NCBI GenBank assembly: GCA_037783545.1
Contig: JBBELK010001063.1
Location: 124,001-188,000 of the forward strand
Reading direction: 5' to 3'
Length of the DNA: 64,000 nucleotides
Source: Henricia sp. BOLD:AAB3569
Lineage: Eukaryota > Echinodermata > Asteroidea > Spinulosida > Echinasteridae
Of this stretch, positions 31,759 to 43,013 are shown piece by piece. The position numbers and the translations under genes are program-made. The notes below the pieces were generated by a model. The model did not search any database and had not been told where the DNA came from. It saw only the letters and a list, made by a program, of their open reading frames with translations. Each line of letters starts with the position of its first letter. Position 1 is the first letter of the stretch.

Positions 31759-32043
31759 GTTTTTCTTGGAAAAGTAAAAAAAAAAGTCTTTCTTTCTTTC
31801 TAAATTCTTTCGTGGCGGTCGTGTCTCTATCGAGCTCCGGGAATCGTAAGAAAATCTTAGCTTTTTAACTTATTCCGGTTACTAATTTTACATCTTTGTG
31901 ACCGTTAGGACACACAGATTACACTAGACCATCCTCGTTTTGTCGGGTTTTATAATTTTAGCGTAATTTTAGGGTATATTTTTGTATTTTCTTTTGGGTT
32001 TTTGCTATGGCTGGCCATTGTGGTCAGTCAAGCGCAACCCACC

Positions 32044-33138
32044 ATGCAGAGTCAGCCGGGCACTAGCGCGTCTGGCTCTGCTGGTCCCATTGTTCATGGT
32101 GACGAGCCTTTCAAAGGCGTCACCAGGAACAATGGCGTGTCTTTTCGAGCGGCCGACAATGTCTCTGTTCGGGACTACATGGATACTATTTCTGAACACT
32201 TGCCCCCACAATCGATTCTTTCCGCTTCACGTATCTCTAATGGCCGTATTGCTTTCTATCTAAGCTCGAGACAGGCAGTCATCGAGGCAGTTCAAGACGG
32301 ACTGTCCTACGGTGGCTCCTATCTCGAGCTGACACCCCTCGTTCGTCCGACAACCCGTCTAACCCTTTCTAATGTCTACCCCGAGATCCCGAACGGAGTC
32401 ATTGCGGCCCAACTCTCATCCTTCTGTAAGGTGGTGTCGCAAATCCGGCCGATCTCCCTGGGACTAAAAAATAAGAATCAATCACACATCATGAGCTTCC
32501 GACGACAGGTGCAGGTCCTATTCAACCCCAACATCAACCCCCCTGATCACATAAATTTCACTTATTCTGGAACAAATTACCGCGTTTTTCTCTCTACTGA
32601 GTCGGTGCGGTGCTTCTTGTGCCGGGAGTTCGGCCACGTGAGCAAGAACTGCAAGAAACACAACCCCCCTCATCCTGACAACCAACCCGACCCCACCATC
32701 GACAACCCTCTGAACCCCCCTCCCGTCTTCATGCACGGTAAAAACAAAAAATCGGACCCCAAACACCCCCCTAAAACTGCCAAACCCAAACAACCAATCC
32801 CACCCTCGACCGCCCCACCTAAACCCGCCCCACCTAAACCGGCTCCGCGCTCGACCGTACCTGCCCCCGGTCTGTCCAACCGCCCCGGCGGGAAGGGCGG
32901 ATCGGCCTCGGCCGCGGGCACGACCGGTGCTGCCAAATCGGTGACACCGAAGTCTGCGCCCGATGCGGGTGCGGCGAGCGGGAGCAAAACTCCGACTCGA
33001 CCACCATCCTCCACTTCACAGACAAAGGAGAATGTGTTAATATTTGGCTCTCCCCCTCCCCCCACAGAACCTTCTCGGAAGTCTTGTCAAAACGCAAGCA
33101 ACCCCCTTCAAATTCTCCCCCTATTCCGTTCAAAATGA
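32044..33138 (+). pseudogene. Tx1 copy 2 ORF1, N-terminal part with CCHC knuckle
   Basis: I take the start at 32044 (MQSQPGTSASG), aligned to copy 1's MQGQPSTSTAG; the frame is open from 32002. It contains the conserved N-terminal domain (NGRIAFYLSSRQAVIEAVQD), the knuckle CFLCREFGHVSKNC and a Pro/Ala/Lys-rich linker. A frameshift near 33075-33085 ends this frame at 33138. Confidence 0.87.
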
Positions 33139-33797
33139 CCCCACTCAAATCCTCCTCTCCCGTCCACAAATTAGCCCGAACACATGAGAGCCCAATGGTA
33201 ACACAATCTCCTTCTCTCTCCCAAGCCCTAGAGGCCCAAACACCTACCCAGACCCATACCCCTTCTCCCGCATCAGCTCCTGCCCCACCCACTCCTTTCC
33301 AAAACAACACAGCCCCGCTTACTCGTGCGCCCGCCCCGCCCACCCCCGCTCCCGCCCCGCCCAGCCCCACCCCCGCTCACGCCCCGCCCACCCCCACTCC
33401 TGGCCCGTCTTCCCCCACTCCTGGCCCGTCTGCCCCCACTCCTGGCCCGTCTGCCCCCGTCCCCTCCACCCCAATACCCTCTGTGCAGACATCTGTTCTT
33501 TCAACTCCCGGTGACACGAACACCGACACCGACTCCATGCATTGGGAAGACACTCAGACGGATGATGATCTGATGTCTGATATCCTCCCAACGTCCAATG
33601 GCCCCCTGTCGTCGGCAGAGCTCGTGAAATTCCTAGCCACTGTGAAAAACCGAAAAAAACCAGTCCAGGTTGCGAAAAAATTCACATCCAACATCCCTGG
33701 ACTGGTGAAACAATTAAAACCCCTAAAAAACTATGCCCCCATTGGTAGATCCATGCAGCAGAGGATCTACAAACTCTTAAAGTCCCTTGACCCTTAA
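33084..33797 (+). pseudogene. Tx1 copy 2 ORF1, proline-rich region and C-terminus
   Basis: This continues ORF1 in the shifted frame. It runs through TP/AP-rich repeats (about 33240-33480, with repeats of CCCACTCCTGGCCCGTCTG), then the acidic STPGDTNTDTDSMHWED and SDILPTSNGPLSSAELVKFL, ending MQQRIYKLLKSLDP at 33797. The C-terminus is clearly homologous to copy 1. Confidence 0.86.
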
Positions 33798-33860
33798 TTT
33801 CACTGTCTTTTGTTTTTCTTTTTAATGGAAGGTTTTTTGTGGATATTTGAAGCCTGCGTC

Positions 33861-36497
33861 ATGACGTTGTCACTGCTCACCCTTAACACGGGAGGATGCT
33901 CGTCCCCCCTAAAAAATGCATCTTTCCAAACCTATATCGACACCCTTGGAAAAAATCCCGACATCGTTCTCTTGCAGGAAACTTATAAATTAAATGAGCA
34001 AAATTCATGCTGGAACGTATGGTCCCATACTCCCTATTGTTCTCCCGGTCCTACTCCGGGATCGGGAGTTACAACTCTCATTAAAACTAATAAAATTGAC
34101 GTTCTTTCTCATTCTTCTGTTTTCCCGGGCTATATTCATTATATCAAATTTAAAATTCAAGAAAACACCTTCAATCTCTACAATATCCTTATCCCCCAAA
34201 TCGACAACACTGCCTTTCAAGCCATTCAAGCTTTAGTGGACCATAGTTCCAGCTGCAGTGACAATGTCATAATAGGAGGCGATTTTAATTGTTGTTTTAA
34301 TCCTCTTATTGATCGTCTGCGTACGCCCATTGAACGCAGACCCAAAGTTGCCATGGATCTCAGGGACGCTGTCAATGCATTGTCTCTTTGTGATGCCTGG
34401 CGCAGACTGAACCCAAACAAACAAGAATTCACCTGGCTTAGAAATAACCCAACCTCTGTGCATGGTGTTTCTAAGGCCAGGTTGGATCGTTTTTATATTC
34501 CGTCCTTTATTTACACCTCGGTTAACTCTGTTTCGATTATTCCCTGCTCCCTTTCGGATCACAGCGCTGTCAGTATAGCATTTACATTTCCCTCTCAAAC
34601 TCGGAGAGGGAGTGCATACTGGCACTTCAATAACTCCCTCTTGGAGGACGATAATTACAAAGATATCATTCATCACTTCTGGGCTGATTGGACCCCAAAA
34701 AAAGGAGACTTTCCAGATCTCGCCTCATGGTGGGATTTTGGAAAGTCCCACATCAGATCCATCACCCAGATGTACAGTAGCAAAATTGCTCAACAAAAAC
34801 GCCAAACCATCCTTGATCTAAACAAACAAATCAACTATCTTCAGTCTGCGCCAGACTTTACACCCGACATAGTAGAAACCCTTAAAGAACAAAGGGATAA
34901 TTTAAATTTTCTGCTTAAATCTGACGCGGAGGGCGCTCTCGTCAGTTCCCGCTTCAAATTCACTCATGAAACCGACACATGTTCTACTTTCTTCTTTAAC
35001 CTGGAGAAAACAAATTCTACTGCTAAACACATTTCCAAAATTCGACTTGCCTCAGGGCAAGTCACAGAAAACCCCAAAGAAATTAAAACCCACATTCACG
35101 ATTTTTATCAATCTCTCTACTCATCATCTCCTACTGACGAGAGCGCCCTCGGCGAACTCATCACTGGCTTAGATAAACTAGACCCTGCAGACGCAGAGGA
35201 CCTCGAGCGCCCTCTGTCTCTGCAGGAACTCGACCTCGCCGTCAAGGAACTTGGCAAAAACAAAACCCCGGGTCTTGACGGCCTTACTTCGGAATTCTTT
35301 CAGTGTTTCTGGCCCACACTTAAAAACGATTTTCTATCTGTTCTTAATGCATCCTTGTCCTCCGGCTTTCTTCCCCGTTCTTTACGACGCGCTGTCATCA
35401 CCCTCTTGCCGAAGAAGGGAGACTTGGCCGATATTTCAAACTGGCGGCCTGTCTCCCTTCTAAATACCGATTACAAAATTTTTGCCAAGTTGCTTGCCGG
35501 CAGGCTTAAACAATGCATTGGCAGCGTCGTCGGCCCGGACCAGACTTACTGCGTCCCGGGCCGATCCATCTACGATAATTTAAATTTAATACGAGATATA
35601 TTGTACTATTGTAATTCCAACGATTTACCCTTAGCCGTGGTCAACCTCGACCAGAAAAAAGCTTTCGACAATGTTGACCACGGCTACTTATTTAACACAC
35701 TGAGAGCCATGGGCTTTGGGGGGCGTTTTATACGACACATCCAAATTTTGTACGGCGGCACCGAGAGCCTTGTAAAAGTTGGTGGCTCCCTGACCTCTCC
35801 CTTCTCATTTGCGAAGGGAATAAGGCAGGGATGCCCGCTCTCGGGGCTGCTGTACTCTATTGCCATCGAACCCCTCCTAAATAAATTAAGACAAAAACTT
35901 TCACCCCACTCATTTCACATCCCCGACTCAAATTCACCCGTGTCTGTTTCGGCGTACGCAGACGATGTTACTCTGTTTATCACCTCCGACGCAGGCTTTA
36001 AAGTTGCTGAAGAGGTCTATGACCTCTTCAGCAACGCCTCTGCTGCTTGCATAAATACCCGAAAGTCCCAGGGATTGTGGGCCGGATCCTGGACCGGACG
36101 AAATGATAATCCCCTGGGTTTCTCTTGGAATTGTGAAGGTCTTGCCTTTCTTGGAGTTCACCTCGGAAATACAAATAACTATGTAAAACAAAACTGGATC
36201 AAATGTAAAGAAAAACTGAACAAAACACTCGCTTCTTGGTCTCACCGTCTCCATTCTCTCTCATTTAAAGGCAAAATTCTAATTGCTAACCAGCTCGCCG
36301 CTTCCAAAATATTTCATTGTATTGCAGTTCTTTCCCCTCCAGAAAATATTATTGGTGAACTCCAGGAAAGTCTCGTAAATTTCGTCTGGTCCCAGCTTCA
36401 CTACCATACAGCGCTTTCTCAATCTCTTCCCTCATCCCAGTTTCCTTCTATTCAGCCATCTCTTAAAACAGTACAGGAAACTGGGGTACGATTTTGA
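33861..36497 (+). pseudogene. Tx1 copy 2 ORF2, endonuclease and reverse transcriptase
   Basis: The start is at 33861 (MTLSLLTLNTGGC); the frame is open from 33810. The endonuclease has LQETYKLN, GGDFNCCFNP (intact GDFN), RLDRFYI and SLSDHSAV. The RT has PVSLLNTDYKIFAK, VNLDQKKAFDNVDH, GIRQGCPLSGLLYS and VSAYADDVTLF. Unlike copy 1, endonuclease and RT are in one uninterrupted frame. After NFVWS (about 36400) a deletion of roughly 120 bp relative to copy 1 shifts the frame, which stops at 36497. Endonuclease and RT could be produced, but without the C-terminal domain. Confidence 0.92.
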
Positions 36498-36561
36498 ACT
36501 TTTCCACTTTAACACCGATCCCAAATTTCACACTAGTCTCCCCTGCTTCTATAGTGACATA

Positions 36562-37614
36562 TTGCGTGCTTGGACGGCATCCGGAGCTCGGTTAGAGACA
36601 CGACCAGACGATATCAACCACGTCATTAACTTACCAATTGCCAGTCTCCTTAACAATGCAGCTGATGATGACGTAACGCCTCCACTGCGGCTCAAAGCGT
36701 GCGGCGTTCTTCTCATCCGTCATCTGATCGATTTGAACACCGCCCTCTGGATGGACGCCCAGACCATTCACTCCTCTTCCAAAAACCTACGACCACCTTC
36801 TCTTCGCCTCCTTCAGCAAGATCTCCACCGTATTCGTCTGCTACTACTTCACCACTTTCCAGCTATCTTCTGTGACACCGGATGCCGTCTCCCTGCTTCT
36901 CAACTATGTACTCTCCCCAAGTTTCCGGACATTCCTGTCAATTTCGTCATTTCTTCGTTTCAAAATGGACTCTCCGCACCATCCAAAGCTATCTACAGTA
37001 TCTTCAACTCTTCGTCGAATTCTATATTAATCTCCTACTGGCACAAAAATCGTCACCTCGACCCCGAAACTACCATTCAATGGAAACAACTTTACAAACT
37101 GCCTTCCACGAAAAAAGAGGATGACGTCCAGTATAAGCTGCTTCACAACTTCCTCCCATCTCTCTCTGTACTTCATCATCTCAACCCGGACATCCCAGCC
37201 TCATGTGGATGGTGCGGAGAGCCGGGCACAATCCAGCATCTTTTCATCACCTGTCAAGCCATCCAACCGACCCTCACTCTGCTCCACCAGCTGCTCGAAC
37301 GCCTTCTACCTTCTACATCAATGAACTTCGACCTCTACTGGGCGCTCATTCCGCACGCAAAGAGTCGCAGTAAGGAGGCAGTTCGACTGTCCAATTATCT
37401 CATCATCAGCTGCAAAAACACCATTTATTTTTTGTATCGCACTTGTCATTTCGTAGACCCTCTCACCATCTGGAAATATCGCATCAAATCAAAAATTCTT
37501 CTTGAGTTCTCCTTCTATAAATCTAGCACCAACATCCCTTTTTTTCTTCACAAATGGTCAATCAACAATTCAATCTTTGAATATAAAAATGGAAAAATGA
37601 CGTGGTTGATATAA
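36562..37614 (+). pseudogene. Tx1 copy 2 ORF2, C-terminal domain
   Basis: This continues ORF2 after the deletion-frameshift. It begins in homologous sequence (AWTASGARLETRPDDINHV) and includes the finger CGWCGEPGTIQHLFITC and the shared end KMTWLI. It has no start of its own. Confidence 0.9.
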
Positions 37615-37639
37615 TCGCCACTCATATCGGAGGTTTTCT

Positions 37640-37699
37640 CTCCCCAGAGTAGCTGCTCGAGTTTCTCGAGACATGGCTTTTTGCCTCTGCTCTGGGGAG
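37640..37699 (+). other. Three-way-junction RNA unit 1 (copy 2 3' UTR)
   Basis: Outer stem CTCCCCAGAGTAG / CTGCTCTGGGGAG pairs at all 13 positions. It encloses CTG, CTCGAG-TTT-CTCGAG, ACAT, GGC-TTTTT-GCC and T. Confidence 0.78.
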
Positions 37700-37773
37700 A
37701 GGATTCCCTACCGCGAGGCCTCTTCCCGGGCTCGTTTCCGGGGGGTTGAGTGCCCCCTTGTTTGAGCTTTGCT

Positions 37774-37830
37774 CTCTCCGGAACAGCTGCTCGAGCGATC
37801 GAGACATGGCGTAGCCTCTGTTCTGGGGAG
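37774..37830 (+). other. Three-way-junction RNA unit 2 (copy 2 3' UTR)
   Basis: Outer stem CTCTCCGGAACAG / CTGTTCTGGGGAG pairs at all 13 positions. It encloses CTG, CTCGA-GCGA-TCGAG (a GNRA loop), ACAT, GGC-GTA-GCC and T. Confidence 0.78.
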
Positions 37831-37929
37831 GGAGTGTTTCGGACTTGGGCGCCTCCCCCGTTGTTTTGTGCCCGGGAACGGGCCTCCTTCTTTTCTCTCC
37901 ACCCCTTCCTTGGTAGACAGATGGGGGTA

Positions 37930-37949
37930 GCTGTGTTACGTAACACAGC
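37930..37949 (+). other. Conserved 3' UTR hairpin (copy 2)
   Basis: GCTGTGTT-ACGT-AACACAGC is a perfect 20-bp palindrome, the counterpart of 31256-31279 with a compensatory base-pair change. Confidence 0.65.
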
Positions 37950-38383
37950 GTGGTGTGTTTTTTCACCGCCCTCACTCGTCCGTCATTCCCTGCCTGGGCC
38001 GTTACGTGCGGGTGCTCTGCGCCTGCACACTGAGGTTGGCGGCCCCGGCTTTTTCTCCGCCCACGTTTTGGGCACCCCCTCCCTTCCACCCCACCCCCTT
38101 CTGAATTTGGTTCATATGGTTATGTTCTTATGTATACAATCCTGATTAATTTCTTAAATCCAAAAGAATTGGAATTTTTGTTACTAATTAACTTGTTTAC
38201 CAGTACTTTTTTGTTACAAATTAATTATTTACCACTTTTTTTTGTTACTTACTAATTAATCTGTTTACAAGTATTTGTTTTGTTACAATTTAATTTGTTC
38301 ACAAGTATCAGTGTTATTATTTTGCATCCTTGGTTAAATATTGTTTTCTTTTTATTTTGTAAATATTGCATTATAGAAAATGA

Positions 38384-38389
38384 AATAAA
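38384..38389 (+). terminator. AATAAA polyadenylation signal of Tx1 copy 2
   Basis: The signal lies about 20 bp before the terminal A-run (38408-38415), as in copy 1. Confidence 0.7.
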
Positions 38390-38416
38390 GATGCTCTTTA
38401 AAAAGTCAAAAAAAAG

Positions 38417-40218
38417 TCTAAATTCTTTCTTTCTTCGGGCAAACGGTCACGTGACATCACATATCTGCTAATAACTGCCAAACGCCGTGGCCGATTTCAA
38501 CCAGATTTGGACAGAGTCTTCCTTGACCGGAGTCCTATCTTGGGTGACCACCACGTGAGGTCAATGGTCAACTACTGGTCACTACTGGTAATTTTCTTCA
38601 AAATTATAAAATGCTTCTTCTTCCACAGTCTTGACCCAATTAATGTCAAATGTGGTCAGTAACATCTTTGGACCAAGCTACATATGGGTTGTTCACAGAA
38701 TTTGGCCATCGGCTACCTAATGGTCAGTACGGGTCATTTTCTTTGGAATGACCCAAATGCTATATGTGCCAATATTTGCCCAAATCCTTTGTCGTTTTCA
38801 GCCAAATTTGGACAGGATCTTCGTTGATCCGAGTCCCATCTTATACAAAATGCTTCTTAAGAGTTCTATAGGTCATTGGTCAGTCCAGTGGCCGAAATTT
38901 TCAACTTGGTCATATGGCAACATGAAGGTCATTTTCGGGGTCAGCGAGGAAGCGCAATTTTTTTGAGGTGGTGGTCAGTGATCAGCAGTGGCCGAAATTT
39001 TAAACTTCGTCCAAAATGGACTTTGGGTAGTATTTTTGGAATCTACGTTCAATGGCGAGCTCAAAAATACCAAACATCGACAAAACTGACCACTGGTCAG
39101 TTTTGGCCGAAATTGTAAACTTTGTCAAGTAGACTAAAAAAGTTACATGCGAAGAACTTACACAAATCAGAATAACAAAAAATGCATTTTGTTTCGGCAA
39201 GTCACGATTGGAACTCGCCGTTTGTTTATTTCATCAATGACAAAATAAAATTTTGTCCAATTTACGTCCAATTCTGGTAGCGAACTCAATATCCCGTGTA
39301 CAAAGTGACAGACAGGTTTCTCAAGTCGGTTTCTCGAGGTCGACTAGACTTGTTCCCAGTCCAATCGCGACTACGCTGCTGCGGTTTACGAACCAACCGG
39401 TCCAGTTACCGACTTGACATCAAGTCTATATCATCCCAAGCAAATAACTGTTGTAAAAGTAATTCAAAAATAGTGTGTGAACGGAGGGGGCTGTCGGCGC
39501 ATCGCCATATCAGCACACGAGCAATATTAGCATAGTACGTCACAATATTTCATCCATGACATTCATCGTAAATAAACAAGCAGCTTGAACTTGTTTATAC
39601 GTTTGTTGCCTGTGAACATTGAAACGACACGATTTACTCCAATCTCGTACCCACACCTGCTGGGGATGCTCGCCCGTCAGGGCCTAATTTCACGGAACTG
39701 TTTACGGCAGAATTATGTGCTTACAGGCACTGTGCTTATAGGGTTAGCGCAGAATTTCTTCGCTTAAACCCGAAATGTTCTGTTAAGGAGAAAACAAAAT
39801 TTGCGGAATTGGGGGACTTTTTCTGGCGACCTAGAAATAGTAAGATGTGCAATAGGTCGTATATACTATCCGATTTTGACAGTATAAAAATGCTTTCAAG
39901 TTCGGTCCCAAACCGCGGAGCAACCGGCACCCAACAGCGTGCCATATCGTATGTAAAAAATGAAGACATTGTATGCATGTCACAGTCTGACAGTGGCTCG
40001 GTTTATAAAAACAAAATGAAAAGTGCGCATATATCTTGCCTCAACTTTCGTCTTAGTTTGTACTAAATTAATATCCTGTGAAAAGCGCAGTTATACGGCC
40101 GTCTTGCGCCATGCCGTGAGTTGAATTATTGGCGGACCGCAAATATTTCGAAATATTGACAGTAATTGTTAAATAACTATATGTTGGGCTATTATTTTTT
40201 TTGATTTCTCATTTGAAA
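38417..40218. other. Gene-free region right of the Tx1 pair
   Basis: After the TTTC tract this is ordinary non-coding sequence. GGTCA/TGGTCA words and the phrase CAGTGGCCGAAATTTT recur at about 38886 and 38988, suggesting an old degenerate repeat. No frame with recognisable similarity is seen. Confidence 0.6.
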
Positions 40219-41640
40219 ACCAACTTAGTTGTGCTCAAAATTATTCATACCCTTTAAAATATCTAAAAAATTTCAAATTTCCTCACTCCCAGAAACTATT
40301 GTAAAGGAACTTTCACTGTATCCCAGGACAGTTAGTTGATGCATTGCACAAGACCACATGTTTTGGCTCGGCACATTTGCATAACAATAGTAATGTCCAG
40401 ATTTGCATTTTTGTGCCTGTTCAAAATTATTTATACCCCTTACAAAATCTAAGCATTTGGGTCATTTTTGTGTGTGATATAATGCACCCGCTTTCAACAT
40501 TCTAGTGATTCCTTCTTGTTGTTCAACAGTTATCCTAACATGTTTGCATAAGATTTGAATCATTAACATATCTGTTCAATTAAATTCAAATCAAAGAATA
40601 GCACTCTGCTTGTAGGCTATAAAGTGAGGGGAGTTCATGTCTTCATTTTCAGTTTCTGGTCAGCATGGCAAAGAAAAGAGAACTACATGTAATTTGATTG
40701 ATTTTTGTCATACATTCCAAAAGCTATGTGTGCACCGATGTCTTACACACACAATGGCCAGTAGACACCGTTTTCACTATGAAATCACGCATTTTATGAA
40801 ATTTGGTGCCAAAACAGAAGTTGCACTTTTGTCAATATGTTCACTTTTACACACTGAAAAACTGTTTTCTGGCCATTATTACCCTTTGTCGTAACTTCAG
40901 TTAAGTATTAACAGAGTGCTTATCTGCAAGAACTAGGCCTAATCAATAATGAGTGGGTCCGCCGTCTTTTGCAATCACTTCTACATGGACAAACGCACGC
41001 AACAGGCAAAACTGACACTTTATTTTATAGCCACTTTAATCCCAACATTTCTTAACATATATAGGCAAAGGGTTTACATCGCACAGAAAATATATTTTTT
41101 ATTTAAACTCGGTGTGATTATGTACACCACATGGCGTTGCATCTGCAGTAATGTTGACTTGCATTACAAAGTCTTGTATTACAGGAGGAAAAGACATTTA
41201 AAAAGATATACACATTTCTCAAGTCACCAACCGGTATTTGAAAGACAACGGGATTGAGCGTAAGGAATGACCAGCAGGATTCCCCGACTGCAGTCCTATA
41301 GAGAACCTCTGAGATGTCATTAAGCGGAAGGCCAACAATAAGTGAACGACGACACTTCTTTGCAGGATTTGCAAGTACGCATTTTACAGCAGGTCAGGGA
41401 AAACTTATCAGCGGCGCATTCAAAGTTTGATAATAATGGCCAGAAAACAGGTCTTTCAGTGTGTAACAATTACACAAAAGTGCAACTTCTGTTTTGGCGC
41501 AAAATGTCATAAAATGCGTTATTTCTTAGTGATAAATGTGTCTACTGGCCATAAGAAACCACTCATTGTGTCCGTAAGACATCGGTGCACACATCGCTTT
41601 TTGAATGACAAAAATCAATAAAATAGTTTTTGAGTTACAT
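40219..41640 (+). mobile_element. Degenerate Tc1/mariner-type transposon(s)
   Basis: The left part begins GTGCTCAAAATTATTCATACC, repeated as TCAAAATTATTTATACCCC at about 40424; this terminal wording is common in animal Tc1-like elements. At about 41275-41350 the frame reads SPIENL-stop-DVIKRKANNK, the signature around the last catalytic residue of Tc1 transposases, with a stop in place of Trp. SLQDLQVRILQQVREN follows in the next frame. Inverted arms of about 185 bp (40697-40881 and 41429-41619) enclose this part. No intact transposase remains. Confidence 0.75.
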
Positions 41641-42940
41641 CAAAAAGTATTAGGCGGGAACTAACTTTTTGTGTTGGTTGTATATAAGGGCAGTACGGAG
41701 GAACAATTTATATAAGTGAATTAGTGTTTTGTGTGTGCAGTTTCGTTTTTACGAAAGTATCTATAGTGCCATGAAGTAAACATTTTTAAAAAGATAAAAA
41801 TCAGGTTTTTTTCTAAGATCGTTTCTACAAGGTTACAGTCGCGTCTGATCAGTGTGTACAGCCATGCCACAAGAAATATTTCGTTTTTACCTTAATTTAG
41901 GTCTTAATTGTGATGAATTTACAGCTATTATTGTCAATCACAATATTAGTATCAGTATCAGTAAACGTCGACTGCATTGCAAGCTGCGAAGGCTGTCATG
42001 AAACATTAAAATAAAATTATCATTGCTAAAATCATGTTTCCTAACTAAATTTACACTTTCTGGGGGCATTATTACAGAATTCTGCCCGTCATGGCTTCCC
42101 TTTACCGATCCCTATATTTTCGCAATAAGCGATAATAAACGATGGGATCGGAAACCAATCTACGGGATTTCCCAGACACGAGAAACCGCGAGGTGAAAGG
42201 TCAGATCAACTGTGTGTATGGTGCAATGAATTGGAACGGCAATTTATGCGCAACATACTGCAACTCATCCTCTTGCAACAGTGCCCCTTTAACGCACTCC
42301 CCAACTCCTGCGTACAGTGGCCCTGTTGAAAAAGGCCCCATTTGGCGGTGGGACTAGCGACAGAAATCCTGTCGCCTCGGCTGGACCAATCAGGACGCTT
42401 GCAGTGCATTGTGCAGCACGATTGCAAGCATTCAAATGTCACGCGCGCAGTTGTAAACACCGTGCACGCATGTGATACATGTACTCGGTAATGCTGGCCG
42501 TTGTCCGCGTCGGCGATTGGCCGATGTTTAAAGCATACTGGGGAATCCGTTCCATTACATTCGTCAGCATGCATCCCTGTTATTAATTTGGAAAACTGCG
42601 GAGTAAATAAGGTTCGTCGTTTGAAAGTTTGGTAGGAATGGGACAGTCATAAGGAACAGAACCCAATATAATTTCTGGAAAGTATAGAAATTGTTTCTTT
42701 TCGGCATAACATGACCGAATTGATTAAATTACATCAAAATGACTCGGGCGTGAGTTGGCTCAAGACAACAGCCGGCTCGCTCCACAGATTTGCGTGTATT
42801 TCCTCAGAGTATTGTCACGTCGCTTTGCAGAGTGGAAATTCCCTGAGATCTCAGGATGACTGCAACTGTACTCATTCATTGTATTGGACGTGATTTCGCT
42901 GTCGGTATAGGCTATACAAAATCATGTTCATACTTTGGAT
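41641..42940. other. Gene-free region
   Basis: I find no supported gene. Short open frames at 42142-42357 and 42206-42574 have no recognisable domains and overlap on opposite strands. Confidence 0.5.
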
Positions 42941-43013
42941 GGTCGGGTTGGCGTAGTGGTTTTTTCTCCAAGTCCGCCCTTCTGACGCCCCACGTTCGAT
43001 TTCGGGGCGTCCC
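42941..43013 (+). mobile_element. tRNA-like SINE head or tRNA pseudogene
   Basis: The A box TTGGCGTAGTGG and B box CGTTCGATTTC are spaced as in a Pol III promoter, and GACGCCCC...GGGGCGTC forms a T-arm-like stem. No acceptor stem closes, so I do not call a working tRNA. Confidence 0.5.

Larger units (their letters stand above)
24508..31786 (+). mobile_element. Tx1-clade non-LTR retrotransposon, copy 1 (about 7.3 kb)
   Basis: The order is 5' UTR (starts CGTGGCGGTCGTGT), ORF1 with a CCHC knuckle, ORF2 with an AP-type endonuclease and reverse transcriptase, a structured 3' UTR, AATAAA at 31753-31758 and a short A-tail. Both ends match those of copy 2, so it looks full length. The RT phrase PVSLLNTDYKIFAKLLAGRL is characteristic of the L1/Tx1 group. 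ORF1 carries an internal duplication with a frameshift and ORF2 has a single frameshift near 28440, so it is not autonomous as read. Confidence 0.93.
31811..38416 (+). mobile_element. Tx1-clade non-LTR retrotransposon, copy 2 (about 6.6 kb)
   Basis: It is a paralogue of copy 1 in the same orientation, starting 24 bp after copy 1's A-tail within the same TTTC-type sequence. The 5' UTR, ORF1, ORF2, structured 3' UTR, AATAAA (38384-38389) and A-run are all present. Sequence divergence from copy 1 is considerable in the UTRs and synonymous sites, so it is an independent, older or separate-lineage insertion rather than a recent tandem duplicate. Confidence 0.93.

Noticed and set aside
42142..42574. 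Small open frames of 71 and 122 codons on opposite strands
   Set aside because: No recognisable motif, splice signal or homologue is visible; they are most likely chance.
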